42,670 nt of DNA, from positions 433,069-475,738 of the forward strand of contig NZ_JARKMS010000003.1 of NCBI RefSeq assembly GCF_029350945.1, written 5' to 3'. A program made the position numbers and the translations under genes. Of the stretch, positions 34,640 through 42,656 are shown piece after piece; the stretch's first letter is position 1; every line of letters starts with the position of its first letter. The DNA is from Maribacter huludaoensis (GTDB lineage Bacteria; Bacteroidota; Bacteroidia; Flavobacteriales; Flavobacteriaceae). The notes under the pieces were generated by a model. It saw nothing but the letters and a program-made list of their open reading frames with translations. It ran no database searches and was not told where the DNA came from.

Positions 34640-34667
34640 TTGAACGGTGCTTTAATTCAAATATTTG
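34640..34667 (+). promoter_or_regulatory. promoter of the RidA-like gene
   Basis: TTG at 34640-34642 and AATATTTG at 34660-34667 (one mismatch from TAnnTTTG) are 17 bp apart. The start would be near 34672, giving a leader of about 29 bases. The TTGAA/TTCAA pair at 34640 and 34655 adds a second, looser inverted repeat. Confidence 0.5.
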
Positions 34668-34700
34668 TAGTGTAAAAATGAACACCAAATATAAAATAGC

Positions 34701-35090
34701 ATGGAACGAAGAATAATTAATCCCTGGGAATGGCAGAATGAAAGAAGTTATGTTCAAGCGGTTGAAGTCGTAAAGCCCGAAGCAACGTTGTACATCTCCG
34801 GTCAAACAGCCATTAATGATGCCGGTATATCAAGTACTGGCAATATGAGAAGCCAACTTACGGACACCATAAGCAATTTAGAAAAGGTCATTGATGAAGC
34901 TGGGTATGCATGTAAGAATATTGTGCGATTAAATATCTACACCACGTCATCAGATGATTTTTTTGCCTCTTTCGATATTTTTCAAGACTGGATAAAAAAG
35001 CATGGGATAAAACAGACCAGTACCGTTTTGGAAGTTAAAAGCCTATTTGAAACCTTAAAAGTTGAGTTAGAGGTTACTGTGGTGCGGTAA
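34701..35090 (+). CDS. RidA/YjgF/YER057c-like protein without the key arginine
   Basis: 129 residues with the RidA chorismate-mutase-like fold: LYISGQTAINDAG, QLTDTISNLEKVIDEAGYACKNIVRLNIYTTS, DIFQDWIKKHG and a last strand VELEVTVV. In RidA the sequence before this strand contains an Arg (about position 105) that binds the enamine/imine acid. Here the equivalent stretch reads K-Q-T-S-T-V-L-E-V with no Arg, so classical 2-aminoacrylate deaminase activity is unlikely. The gene is single, behind a Crp-type site, with cysteine metabolism genes next to it. Confidence 0.88.
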   Translation: MERRIINPWEWQNERSYVQAVEVVKPEATLYISGQTAINDAGISSTGNMRSQLTDTISNLEKVIDEAGYACKNIVRLNIYTTSSDDFFASFDIFQDWIKKHGIKQTSTVLEVKSLFETLKVELEVTVVR

Positions 35091-35149
35091 TTATCGTTAT
35101 CAAACCAAAACAAAAGCTTCATTTAATTTTTGATGTATCTGCAACTAAA

Positions 35150-35180
35150 TTGCTTTCGTCATTCTCGTTTTATACTTTTG
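35150..35180 (+). promoter_or_regulatory. Bacteroidota-type promoter of the cysteine synthase gene
   Basis: TTG (35150-35152) and the exact -7 box TACTTTTG (35173-35180) are 20 bp apart, and the ATG at 35200 follows 19 bp later. This is the best complete -33/-7 pair in the window. Confidence 0.65.
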
Positions 35181-35199
35181 ATTGACTTTAATAGCAGCT

Positions 35200-36180
35200 A
35201 TGGAATACGCAGAAAATATATTGGGAACAATTGGTAATACCCCTCTTGTAAAGATGAATAAGCTTACGGCAGAATTGCCTTGCCTAGTATTGGCAAAATA
35301 TGAGACCTTTAACCCTGGTAACTCGGTTAAGGATCGTATGGCCTTAAAGATGATCGAAGATGCTGAAGCAGATGGAAGATTGCAACCTGGAGGCACCATT
35401 ATTGAAGGTACATCTGGCAATACAGGTATGGGTTTGGCATTGGCTGCCATTGTAAAAGGCTACAAATGTATTTTTGTATTGGCGGATAAACAGTCCAAAG
35501 AAAAGTGCGACATTTTACGTGCCGTAGGTGCAGAAGTGGTCGTGTGCCCTACTGCTGTTGAGCCAGATGACCCACGTTCCTATTATTCGGTTTCCAAAAG
35601 ATTGGCGAAAGAGACGCCTAATAGTTGGTATGTAAATCAGTATGACAACCCAAGTAATGCAAAAGCCCACTACGAAAGCACCGGACCTGAAATTTGGAAA
35701 CAGACCGATGGTAAGATTACCCATTTTGTAGTTGGTGTGGGTACCGGAGGCACAATTTCCGGTGTGGGCAAGTATTTAAAAGAACAGAATCCCAATATAA
35801 AAGTTTGGGGTATAGATACCTATGGTAGCGTTTTTAAAAAATACCACGAAACGGGAATTTTTGATGAGAAAGAAATCTACCCTTACGTAACCGAAGGTAT
35901 TGGCGAAGATATTCTACCCAAAAACGTAAACTTTGATATTATTGACGGATTTACCAAAGTAAGCGATAAAGACGGTGCGGTATACACCCAGCGTTTGGCA
36001 AAGGAAGAAGGTATGTTCTTGGGCAATTCTGCAGGTTCTGCCATTAAAGGCGTTTTGCAGTTAAAGGAACACTTTACCAAAGATGATGTCGTGGTGGTTT
36101 TATTTCATGACCACGGTAGCAGATATGTTGGCAAAATGTTCAATGATGATTGGATGCGCAAGCAGGGCTACATAGAATAG
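35200..36180 (+). CDS. PLP-dependent cysteine synthase / cystathionine beta-synthase family enzyme
   Basis: 326 residues from ATG 35200. Fold type II PLP enzyme: ILGTIGNTPLVKMNKL, FNPGNSVKDRMALKMI with the PLP lysine, EGTSGNTGMGLA with the Ser/Thr/Asn loop, GVGTGGTISGVGKYLKE binding the phosphate and GNSAGSA near the end. The Escherichia coli cysteine synthases have similar length; an added C-terminal CBS pair is absent. It joins sulfide (or homocysteine) to O-acetylserine or serine. It points at the 614-residue PLP enzyme gene, stops 17 bp apart, which suggests a shared role in transsulfuration. Confidence 0.9.
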   Translation: MEYAENILGTIGNTPLVKMNKLTAELPCLVLAKYETFNPGNSVKDRMALKMIEDAEADGRLQPGGTIIEGTSGNTGMGLALAAIVKGYKCIFVLADKQSKEKCDILRAVGAEVVVCPTAVEPDDPRSYYSVSKRLAKETPNSWYVNQYDNPSNAKAHYESTGPEIWKQTDGKITHFVVGVGTGGTISGVGKYLKEQNPNIKVWGIDTYGSVFKKYHETGIFDEKEIYPYVTEGIGEDILPKNVNFDIIDGFTKVSDKDGAVYTQRLAKEEGMFLGNSAGSAIKGVLQLKEHFTKDDVVVVLFHDHGSRYVGKMFNDDWMRKQGYIE

Positions 36181-36197
36181 CCCTACCCTAGCCATTT

Positions 36198-38042
36198 TTA
36201 CATTTGTTCCACGAACTTCAAGAAGACCTCTTTATGGCGTTCTAAGTCCATATTGGGGGAAAGCGACACACGGGCGATATAATCCTTATCGTCCTCTTTG
36301 GTGGTACCCTGTGTTGACGTTGCCGGTATGGTCCAATAACACCCTTTCAATTGTCCGTAGCTTACGCAATACTTACTTTCATCAGGTATTTCGGTAATCA
36401 TTAAATCGATCAACAGGGCGTTCATCTTTCTTTTGTACGCCTCCTTTTCTTCTGGAGTATTCCCTTTTGTAGGTAGGTCCAAAGAAAAGACCGATGGCGT
36501 AAAACCTTCCTTTGCCAATGCCTCTGAAACAAAATTGATTTTCGCCGTAGGCAATGTTTTTTCTATAAAGGAAACAAAGTCTCGTGTATTGATATAGGCA
36601 TCATGAATTCGCTGCATCATAGACGGCATTTGTTTTGCTAAAATTTCATATTGCAAATCCGTAGCCTCATTATCACAAAGGGCTAAGTGCAAGTGTATTT
36701 TTTCGATCAAAGCCTCCGCTTTTTTATTCGCTATACAATATCCGGCGGTACACTTACCACCACTTGGAAATTTAGAACCACTGGCAAAGGAAATGGTTCT
36801 AACGGTTGACAAAATATTATCATTACCTAAAAAATGGACATTTGGGCAAAACGTTTGGTCCAAAATAAACACGGGATCAATAGCCTCGCTCCCAGTATCG
36901 GTTTTTCGTTTCGCACTTAATACAGCCCTTAGTTTTTGAAGGTCGGGAACTTCAACTCTCGGATTCGTTGGTATTTCCGCAATAATATAAGGAATGGCAT
37001 CTTGGGCAGCTATTTGTTCCAAAACATGATCAATGCTTTGCACCATATCATTATTACCATCTACCAGTAAATCCACAATTTCTATGGCATCGCTACAAGC
37101 GGCAACGCGCCTTGCTTGATCATTGGTACCACCGTAGCAATTTGGTGGAACCACAATTTTAATGGCTTTGCCCTTATGGTTTTCCAAAGCGTCATGCATC
37201 AAGCCCATTAGAATCGCATATTGAACGGATAATCCGCTCGATGCTACCAATGGTGTGGTCTGGCTGCCACTCACCTCTTGTATCAGATCCAACACGGCAG
37301 CTTTTTGCTCCGTTGTGTTGGTGGTTACCGAATTTTCATCCGGTAGTTGCACCAAAGATCGTAAAGCGTTCAAACAATTATGAGGTGTCATGGCAACGGT
37401 TTCCCTACGTCTAAAATGCTGAATATCTGAAACATAATGTATGTTGTCTGCACCGTTGATAAGCAAAACACTTACCAATTCTTCATACATATTAACGTAA
37501 AAATCAATATGTGATGATACGCTTATTGCTGAATTTTCATGTTGCTGTGAGATGAAAATGGTACTGCCATTGAACGATTCCACATCAGCGGGACTAGCTA
37601 CTTTTTTCAGCTCAAAAGAAAAACCGTAGATGTTTTTTAGCACATCAATATCAAATGCACTTGGGAGCTCTTTGGTGTATGTGATAAGCGTATTTCTGTG
37701 CGCTAAAAGGTTTGTTCTTAAAATGGCTAAAATAGGTGCCGTCTTGGACTGAAAACTGATTACCTGTTCGGCCGGCAACCCGTTGATATTCCCAATGGCC
37801 CATTCTAAAACACAGGACAATGGATGACCGAGACGAATGTAGTCATACGCCGTAGGTAAATTACTCAATGCCTCAGTACTGGAATTCTCCTCTTTTGCTA
37901 GGTGAATAAACTGGTCTAAAAACTGGACTTTAGCCAGTTCTTCATTGTAGATATCCAACCGATGCGTGGTTAAGTTCAACCAATCTTGTGGCATATGTTC
38001 AATGACCTTTGTAATATATGCTAGCATTTTATTCACTTCCAT
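36198..38042 (-). CDS. large Cys/Met-metabolism-type PLP enzyme
   Basis: 614 residues from ATG 38042 (a TTG three codons upstream is also in frame). The central and C-terminal part is a fold type I PLP enzyme: ASSGLSVQYAILMGL, NCYGGTNDQARRVAA, IIAEIPTNPRVEVPDL, VFILDQTFCPNV with the PLP-binding Asp, and FASGSKFPSGGKCTAGYC with the probable PLP Lys. Family members such as cystathionine gamma-synthase or gamma-lyase have about 400 residues; here about 250 extra residues sit at the N-terminus without clear motif. It is convergent with the cysteine-synthase-family gene. Confidence 0.87.
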   Translation of the reverse strand: MEVNKMLAYITKVIEHMPQDWLNLTTHRLDIYNEELAKVQFLDQFIHLAKEENSSTEALSNLPTAYDYIRLGHPLSCVLEWAIGNINGLPAEQVISFQSKTAPILAILRTNLLAHRNTLITYTKELPSAFDIDVLKNIYGFSFELKKVASPADVESFNGSTIFISQQHENSAISVSSHIDFYVNMYEELVSVLLINGADNIHYVSDIQHFRRRETVAMTPHNCLNALRSLVQLPDENSVTTNTTEQKAAVLDLIQEVSGSQTTPLVASSGLSVQYAILMGLMHDALENHKGKAIKIVVPPNCYGGTNDQARRVAACSDAIEIVDLLVDGNNDMVQSIDHVLEQIAAQDAIPYIIAEIPTNPRVEVPDLQKLRAVLSAKRKTDTGSEAIDPVFILDQTFCPNVHFLGNDNILSTVRTISFASGSKFPSGGKCTAGYCIANKKAEALIEKIHLHLALCDNEATDLQYEILAKQMPSMMQRIHDAYINTRDFVSFIEKTLPTAKINFVSEALAKEGFTPSVFSLDLPTKGNTPEEKEAYKRKMNALLIDLMITEIPDESKYCVSYGQLKGCYWTIPATSTQGTTKEDDKDYIARVSLSPNMDLERHKEVFLKFVEQM

Positions 38043-38088
38043 TCTTAGCAATTTATTTAAAGCTCGAAATTACGTAATAATTGGTAGT

Positions 38089-38126
38089 GTTTGGTGTTCA
38101 GTTGGCAGTATCAGTATGCAGTTATA
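38089..38126. repeat. degenerate GTTNGGCAGT-type intergenic repeat
   Basis: Imperfect reiterations of GT(T)GGCAGT/GTATGCAGTT/GTTTGGTGTTCAG lie between the PLP gene and the nuclease-NTPase gene. They look like a decayed array of the short CAGTT-based repeats that are intact at 14507-14574. Confidence 0.35.
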
Positions 38127-38288
38127 GCTCCACATGTTCGTTGATAACTCTGCATAACTCATTTTGTAAGTACTTGCGTACGTCTATTGAAAGTTAGAAC
38201 TTAGCTTTCTCTCCCCGAAAACATGATATAAACATGCTAAAGATATTAAATCTTCATTTGGCAAAACATTAGACCTATTATAATTTAT

Positions 38289-40760
38289 ATGACAGAAATA
38301 GAACATTTAGAGGAAATAAAGAGAAATTATACGGACGATAGTTTAAATGAATCAGATACAAGATTAAAAATTATCGATACTATTTTGGTAGATGTTTTAA
38401 AGTGGCCCAAATCTACAATTACTACAGAGAAATACATCAACGGAAACAGAGCTGATTATGTTTTAAAAAATGAATTGGAAGCTCCAATTTTAATTGTTGA
38501 GAGCAAAAGAGAAAACGTATTTTTCGAGCTTCCTCAAACTGCTAATTCAGATAAAACTTTTGAAAAAATTTCTGTAGAGAAATTATTGACTGATGATAAT
38601 ATAAAAACAGCAATGTTTCAAGTAAAAGAATATGCAGAAGATTTAGTGTGTAATTATGCATGTATTTGTAATGGCAAAAGTTGGATAATCTTTAAAATTA
38701 GTTCTAATACAAAACCTTGGAAAAAACTACCCGCATTTGTAATTAAGAATATAGATTTCTTCTTAAAAGATTTAACGAAGTCTATTAATATTTTAGGTTA
38801 TCATTCAGTCATCAAAGATTCATCACTAACTTTAAATATTGGAGTTAGTAAGAAAACATATAAGGAAATTTTTTATCCTAAAAATAATATAACAACTTAT
38901 GATACACCTGTAAATAACAATCATTATGCTGGCTCACTAAAAACTTTATCAAGAGAGTTTCTTGGACCAATACCAGAAAAAGATTCTTCATTTATGAAAG
39001 CTTGTTATGTACATAATAAAGGTAAAAATGATTCACTTCAAAAAGATGTCCAAGGTTTTCTTCACGATTCAATAACCCCATACTTTAAGAATCTTGGTTT
39101 TAGAGATTTTACAGACAATAAAGAAGGTGGTGCATTTGGTACTCGCATTTCTAATATTGTCAAAAATGAGCATATTAACAAGGTAATGATATTGTTTGGT
39201 GGTCGTGGTGCAGGAAAATCAACATTTATTAAACGTTTTCTGTTTCACGAGCAACCAATAGAAATCGCCATGCATTCCAAAGTTGCACTTGTTCCACTAT
39301 TATTTTCATCTCAAACTAAAGAACAATTAACAAATGAAATATGGCAAAATACTTTTGAAAGTATTGATACAGAAAATCTTAGGTTTGAATCAAAAGAAAC
39401 ACTACTAGAAATATTTAAAGAAGAATTTGAGATATTTAAAAGACAAATTTTATCTGATTATAAAGTTGAATCCAGTGAATATAAAAAATTAACAACAGAA
39501 TTTATTAGTAATAAACTTAAAAATATAAAGGTTTTCTCAGAAAAAATTGCTGCATATTGGATGAGCAAAAAGAAAAAGCTTGTAGTTTTTATCGACAATA
39601 TGGATCAGTTGCCAAATGAACTACAAGACACTTGTTTTTTAACTGCTTCAGAAATCTCTGAAAAATTAGATTGCCTAGTAATAGTATCTATGCGAGAGGA
39701 AAGATATTTTGATGCAAACTCGCGTGGTGTATTAGATGCATATCAAAACTCTGGCTTTCATTTGAGTTCACCTGTAATACCTGAGGTAATCATAAAAAGA
39801 ATTGATTATATCCTTGAAAATTTAAAATTCACAGTTGATATAGAGTCTGAATTTGGAATAAAGAATACAACTGATTTAAATACAATTGTTTCTTTTTTAG
39901 AGATTTGTAGAAAAGAACTATGTAGAAAAACATCACCATTAAGCTATTTCTTAAGAATAGCAACGCACGGAGATGTTAGAAAATCATTAGAGTTTTTTAA
40001 AGGTTTTTTGACGTCTGGCTATACCAATATTAATGAGATGGCACCTCATTCTAATTGGAAATTTCAAGTACATCAAGTTATCAAACCGATGATGATACCT
40101 GAAAGAATTTTTTATAATGAGAGTAATAGTAAAATTCCAAATATTTATCAATTAAGAAATGACACATTGAGTTCTCATTTCACTGGTTTAAGAATTCTAC
40201 ATTACCTTCATAATAAAAATGGAGATAAAGGTTCGAAAGGGTTTATTGATATAAAATATTTAATTCACCAATTTGATATAAAATATGATTCAAAAATGGA
40301 TTGCATCAAACACCTATCTCTCTACTTAGAAAAGGGTTTAATCGAATCAAATAATAGGCTTGAAACATTTACAGATAATGTTGACCAAATTAAGCTTACT
40401 GCATTTGGTAATTACATCTACGATTATCTAGCGTTTAATTTTGCATATTTGGACCTTATTTCCTTGGATTGTGGCTTGTTTGATGAGTCTTTAAACAATT
40501 CAATGGTAGAAAGTGCCAATAGTGAATTGAAGTTATATTACAGTCATAAGTATATGGCGAGAATTAAAAAAAGAATAGATAGAACAAGGGAATTTATCGA
40601 TTACTTAGAAGGAAGTGAAAATCAAGAATTTGAAGATCTAAACCTTGGTGATTCTGAAATGAGGTTCATTCCAAAACTAAAAGAACAAATTGAAATACAA
40701 ATTGATGGAATTTTGAAAAGTGCTAATAACAAAAAAAGTATTGAAGATAGCCTGAAATAA
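38289..40760 (+). CDS. HsdR_N-type PD-(D/E)XK nuclease fused to STAND/AAA-like NTPase
   Basis: 823 residues. Residues 20-135 resemble the nuclease domain at the N-terminus of type I restriction HsdR: Arg25 region, R54-A-D56, I-V-E71-S-K73 and Q111-V-K-E-Y as the QxxxY motif. Residues of about 298-570 form a P-loop NTPase: Walker A GGRGAGKST (304-312), Walker B KLVVFIDNMDQL (D436, D439), sensor VSMREER, and GDVRKSLEFF (561-570) resembling sensor 2. A winged-helix-like region (650-700) and a helical C-terminus follow. No helicase motifs, methylase or specificity genes occur, so it is not an HsdR. A one-gene anti-phage protein akin to Avs is inferred. The gene is visibly more A+T-rich than its neighbours. 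Confidence 0.82.
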   Translation: MTEIEHLEEIKRNYTDDSLNESDTRLKIIDTILVDVLKWPKSTITTEKYINGNRADYVLKNELEAPILIVESKRENVFFELPQTANSDKTFEKISVEKLLTDDNIKTAMFQVKEYAEDLVCNYACICNGKSWIIFKISSNTKPWKKLPAFVIKNIDFFLKDLTKSINILGYHSVIKDSSLTLNIGVSKKTYKEIFYPKNNITTYDTPVNNNHYAGSLKTLSREFLGPIPEKDSSFMKACYVHNKGKNDSLQKDVQGFLHDSITPYFKNLGFRDFTDNKEGGAFGTRISNIVKNEHINKVMILFGGRGAGKSTFIKRFLFHEQPIEIAMHSKVALVPLLFSSQTKEQLTNEIWQNTFESIDTENLRFESKETLLEIFKEEFEIFKRQILSDYKVESSEYKKLTTEFISNKLKNIKVFSEKIAAYWMSKKKKLVVFIDNMDQLPNELQDTCFLTASEISEKLDCLVIVSMREERYFDANSRGVLDAYQNSGFHLSSPVIPEVIIKRIDYILENLKFTVDIESEFGIKNTTDLNTIVSFLEICRKELCRKTSPLSYFLRIATHGDVRKSLEFFKGFLTSGYTNINEMAPHSNWKFQVHQVIKPMMIPERIFYNESNSKIPNIYQLRNDTLSSHFTGLRILHYLHNKNGDKGSKGFIDIKYLIHQFDIKYDSKMDCIKHLSLYLEKGLIESNNRLETFTDNVDQIKLTAFGNYIYDYLAFNFAYLDLISLDCGLFDESLNNSMVESANSELKLYYSHKYMARIKKRIDRTREFIDYLEGSENQEFEDLNLGDSEMRFIPKLKEQIEIQIDGILKSANNKKSIEDSLK

Positions 40761-40777
40761 AAATTACCAAAACCATT

Positions 40778-40949
40778 TATATGTAAAATAGCCTAAGTCT
40801 TTATTAACATGTTAAACTATGGATTTTCAGAAAGTCGCAAAATTTTAAAATAACAGATTCGAGAAAATAAGTAATTGGAAAAACTCAAAAATATAGCATA
40901 TGTTTTATCAGAAAAGATGTTTGTTCTTTTTAAGACTATTTTACATATA
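40778..40949. repeat. 14-bp inverted repeats bounding the gap after the nuclease-NTPase gene
   Basis: TATATGTAAAATAG (40778-40791) recurs inverted as CTATTTTACATATA (40936-40949). The 172-bp interval is A+T-rich and has no ORF. It could be a small MITE-like element or a long hairpin region; no target duplication is plain. Confidence 0.5.
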
Positions 40950-40974
40950 TAAAACAATATGGTAATTAATCAAT

Positions 40975-42243
40975 TTACGCCCTATTCTTCTCCTCAATCC
41001 ATTTGCTCATAAACTTGGTGGCACTCATGGTTTGATGCTGTAGTAAGGCACCTATAAAGTTCTGTTTGCGGTGTGTAGTTATATGCTGTTGAAGCTGTGC
41101 TATGCTGTTTGCAAGTATGTTTTCTAGACTTGTTTTATTGTATAAGGTATTGATCAAAGTTTTGGCTTGATCTTGTGCGGTTTGCCATGCTTCTTTTTTA
41201 GTGTATAAGCGAACTGCAGCTGCTACAAAAGCACTGTGGTCATTTTCTATATAACCGTTCCAATCCAGAATACCATGCATACCTTCTGCGCCCAAAGTGG
41301 TGGTTACGCTGGGTGTGCCGTTTTGCATGGCCGAGAGTAATTTCCCCTTAATACCCGCACCAAAACGTAGCGGAGCCAAGCATACTCTGGCATTTTGCAT
41401 GATAGCATCTACATTATCCGCTCTACCATGTACCAGAAACTTCTGTTTTGGGTTGTGCATTTCCATTAGCTGCTGAGGCAAATAAGCACCGTAAATATGC
41501 ATAGTTGCCTCGGGCAATTGTTTGTGCACCAATGGCCAGATCATAGATTTTAGACATTTTACGGCATCTATATTAGGGGCATGTTTGCCTCCGCCTATAA
41601 ATATAAAATCTTGTCGCTGTTCAAATGTTTTCCAAGCGTTATCATTACCAATTTCATCGACCATAAAAGGAAGTAACAACAATAGATTTTTATCTATTTT
41701 GAGTACTTCCGTCAATAGATCCATTTCATAACTAGAAATGATCAGGGACAAATCGCATCGATATATACTGGCAATTTCCCGTTTGGTCTTATCATCGGCT
41801 AACCAAGCTTCTGTAGTAAATGGAATTTCTTTTTTAAAACAATGCTCCCGTACATGACGTAGCGAATGCAAATCTTCGGTATCCAAAATACGAAGTGCTT
41901 GCGGACAGTTTTCAGCAACACGCCACCCAAATTGCTCTTCGGTCAAAAAACGATCAAACAGCACTACATCAGGATTTAACTCTTTTATAAAAACATCAAA
42001 AGAACTATCGTTCATCTTGATCTCTGCAGTTTCATATCCAAGCGCTGCCATATCCGCTGAATACGCTGATTTTGAAGCCGCAGAAGCAATCGTAATTCGG
42101 TACCCTTGGTTTTTAAAAACCTGTAGCAGTTGCATCATACGAACGCCGGCCGCAGTAGAAGCAGGTTCTGGCCATACCAATGCGATTACGAGAAGGGTTT
42201 TGGGATGTTTTTGTACGTACAAAGTCCGAAGTATTAAGTACAA
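40975..42243 (-). CDS. glycosyltransferase (GT-B fold, GT4-like)
   Basis: 422 residues if it starts at TTG 42243; no ATG is available upstream before the stop at 42276, and none precedes KTLLVIALVWPEPASTAAGVRM, where homologous enzymes begin. The start is thus uncertain and falls in an AGTAC-rich repeat. The GT-B fold is supported by this N-terminal Rossmann strand with its SxAAGxR loop, and the C-terminal half has FIFIGGGKHAPNIDAVKCL, MHIYGAYLP, VHGRADNVDAIMQNARVCLAPLRFGAGIKGKLLSAMQNGTPSVTT, the sugar-nucleotide site of GT4-type enzymes. It probably builds surface polysaccharide; no sugar can be named. Confidence 0.85.
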   Translation of the reverse strand: MYLILRTLYVQKHPKTLLVIALVWPEPASTAAGVRMMQLLQVFKNQGYRITIASAASKSAYSADMAALGYETAEIKMNDSSFDVFIKELNPDVVLFDRFLTEEQFGWRVAENCPQALRILDTEDLHSLRHVREHCFKKEIPFTTEAWLADDKTKREIASIYRCDLSLIISSYEMDLLTEVLKIDKNLLLLLPFMVDEIGNDNAWKTFEQRQDFIFIGGGKHAPNIDAVKCLKSMIWPLVHKQLPEATMHIYGAYLPQQLMEMHNPKQKFLVHGRADNVDAIMQNARVCLAPLRFGAGIKGKLLSAMQNGTPSVTTTLGAEGMHGILDWNGYIENDHSAFVAAAVRLYTKKEAWQTAQDQAKTLINTLYNKTSLENILANSIAQLQQHITTHRKQNFIGALLQHQTMSATKFMSKWIEEKNRA

Positions 42244-42250
42244 AGTACGG
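42190..42250. repeat. GTACAAAGT-type intergenic repeat at a gene start
   Basis: GTACAAAGTCCGAAGTA and TTAAGTACAAAGTACGG are near copies of an AAGTAC-based unit. The array covers the apparent 5' end of the glycosyltransferase gene. Confidence 0.5.
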
Positions 42251-42279
42251 GAAATGGTTGTTGGTTGGCAAGTTTATTA

Positions 42280-42316
42280 CGTCATTGCGAGGAGCTTTTC
42301 GCGACGTGGCAATCTG
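42280..42316. repeat. CGTCATTGCGAGGAGC...GCGACGTGGCAATCTG element
   Basis: The two halves, CGTCATTGCGAGGAGC and GCGACGTGGCAATCTG, carry the inverted pair ATTGC/GCAAT. Sequences of this type recur widely between genes in many bacterial genomes, Bacteroidota included; its presence beside other repeats marks a repeat-rich gap. Confidence 0.6.
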
Positions 42317-42353
42317 TTGAATGAATGCAACGGATTATCAATAAAGTACTATT

Positions 42354-42496
42354 GTCAGTTCGAGTGGCTTTTTAGTTAAAGCATAGTGGAAACTAGAAAG
42401 GTGCCTGCCTGCCGGCGGGCAGGTATCGAGAACCTTTGGTACACGAAATAGTTCTCGATACTAATTTCTCGTGCCTCGAAATTCACTCGAACTGAC
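42354..42496. repeat. 143-bp palindromic repeat element, copy 1
   Basis: The ends GTCAGTTCGAGTG and CACTCGAACTGAC are perfect 13-bp inverted repeats. Inside are TATCGAGAAC/GTTCTCGATA (42424-42433 and 42451-42460) and a 20-bp near-palindrome CCTGCCTGCCGGCGGGCAGG (42404-42423). No ORF is present. Such REP/BIME-like units form cruciforms or stem-loops. Confidence 0.85.
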
Positions 42497-42534
42497 CATA
42501 CGTTTATAGATTGGTATTGCAGATTAAAACCGCT

Positions 42535-42656
42535 GTCATTTCGAGTGGCTTTGGAGTTGAAGCATAGCGGAAACTAGAAAGTTGTATCGAGAACTTTGGT
42601 ACACGAAATAGTTCTCGATACTAATTTCTCGTGCCTCGAAATTCACTCGAACTGAC
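42535..42656. repeat. 122-bp palindromic repeat element, copy 2
   Basis: The same element in direct orientation 160 bp away along its identical part. The last 77 bp (42594-42670) equal 42434-42510. It lacks the 20-bp GC-rich palindrome and one extra C, which accounts for its shorter length. Its left end has one mismatch (GTCATTTCGAGTG). The window ends at the edge of the copy. Confidence 0.85.

Noticed and set aside
38289..40760. Type I restriction enzyme R subunit
   Set aside because: Only the N-terminal nuclease domain matches; there are no helicase motifs and no hsdM or hsdS genes beside it.
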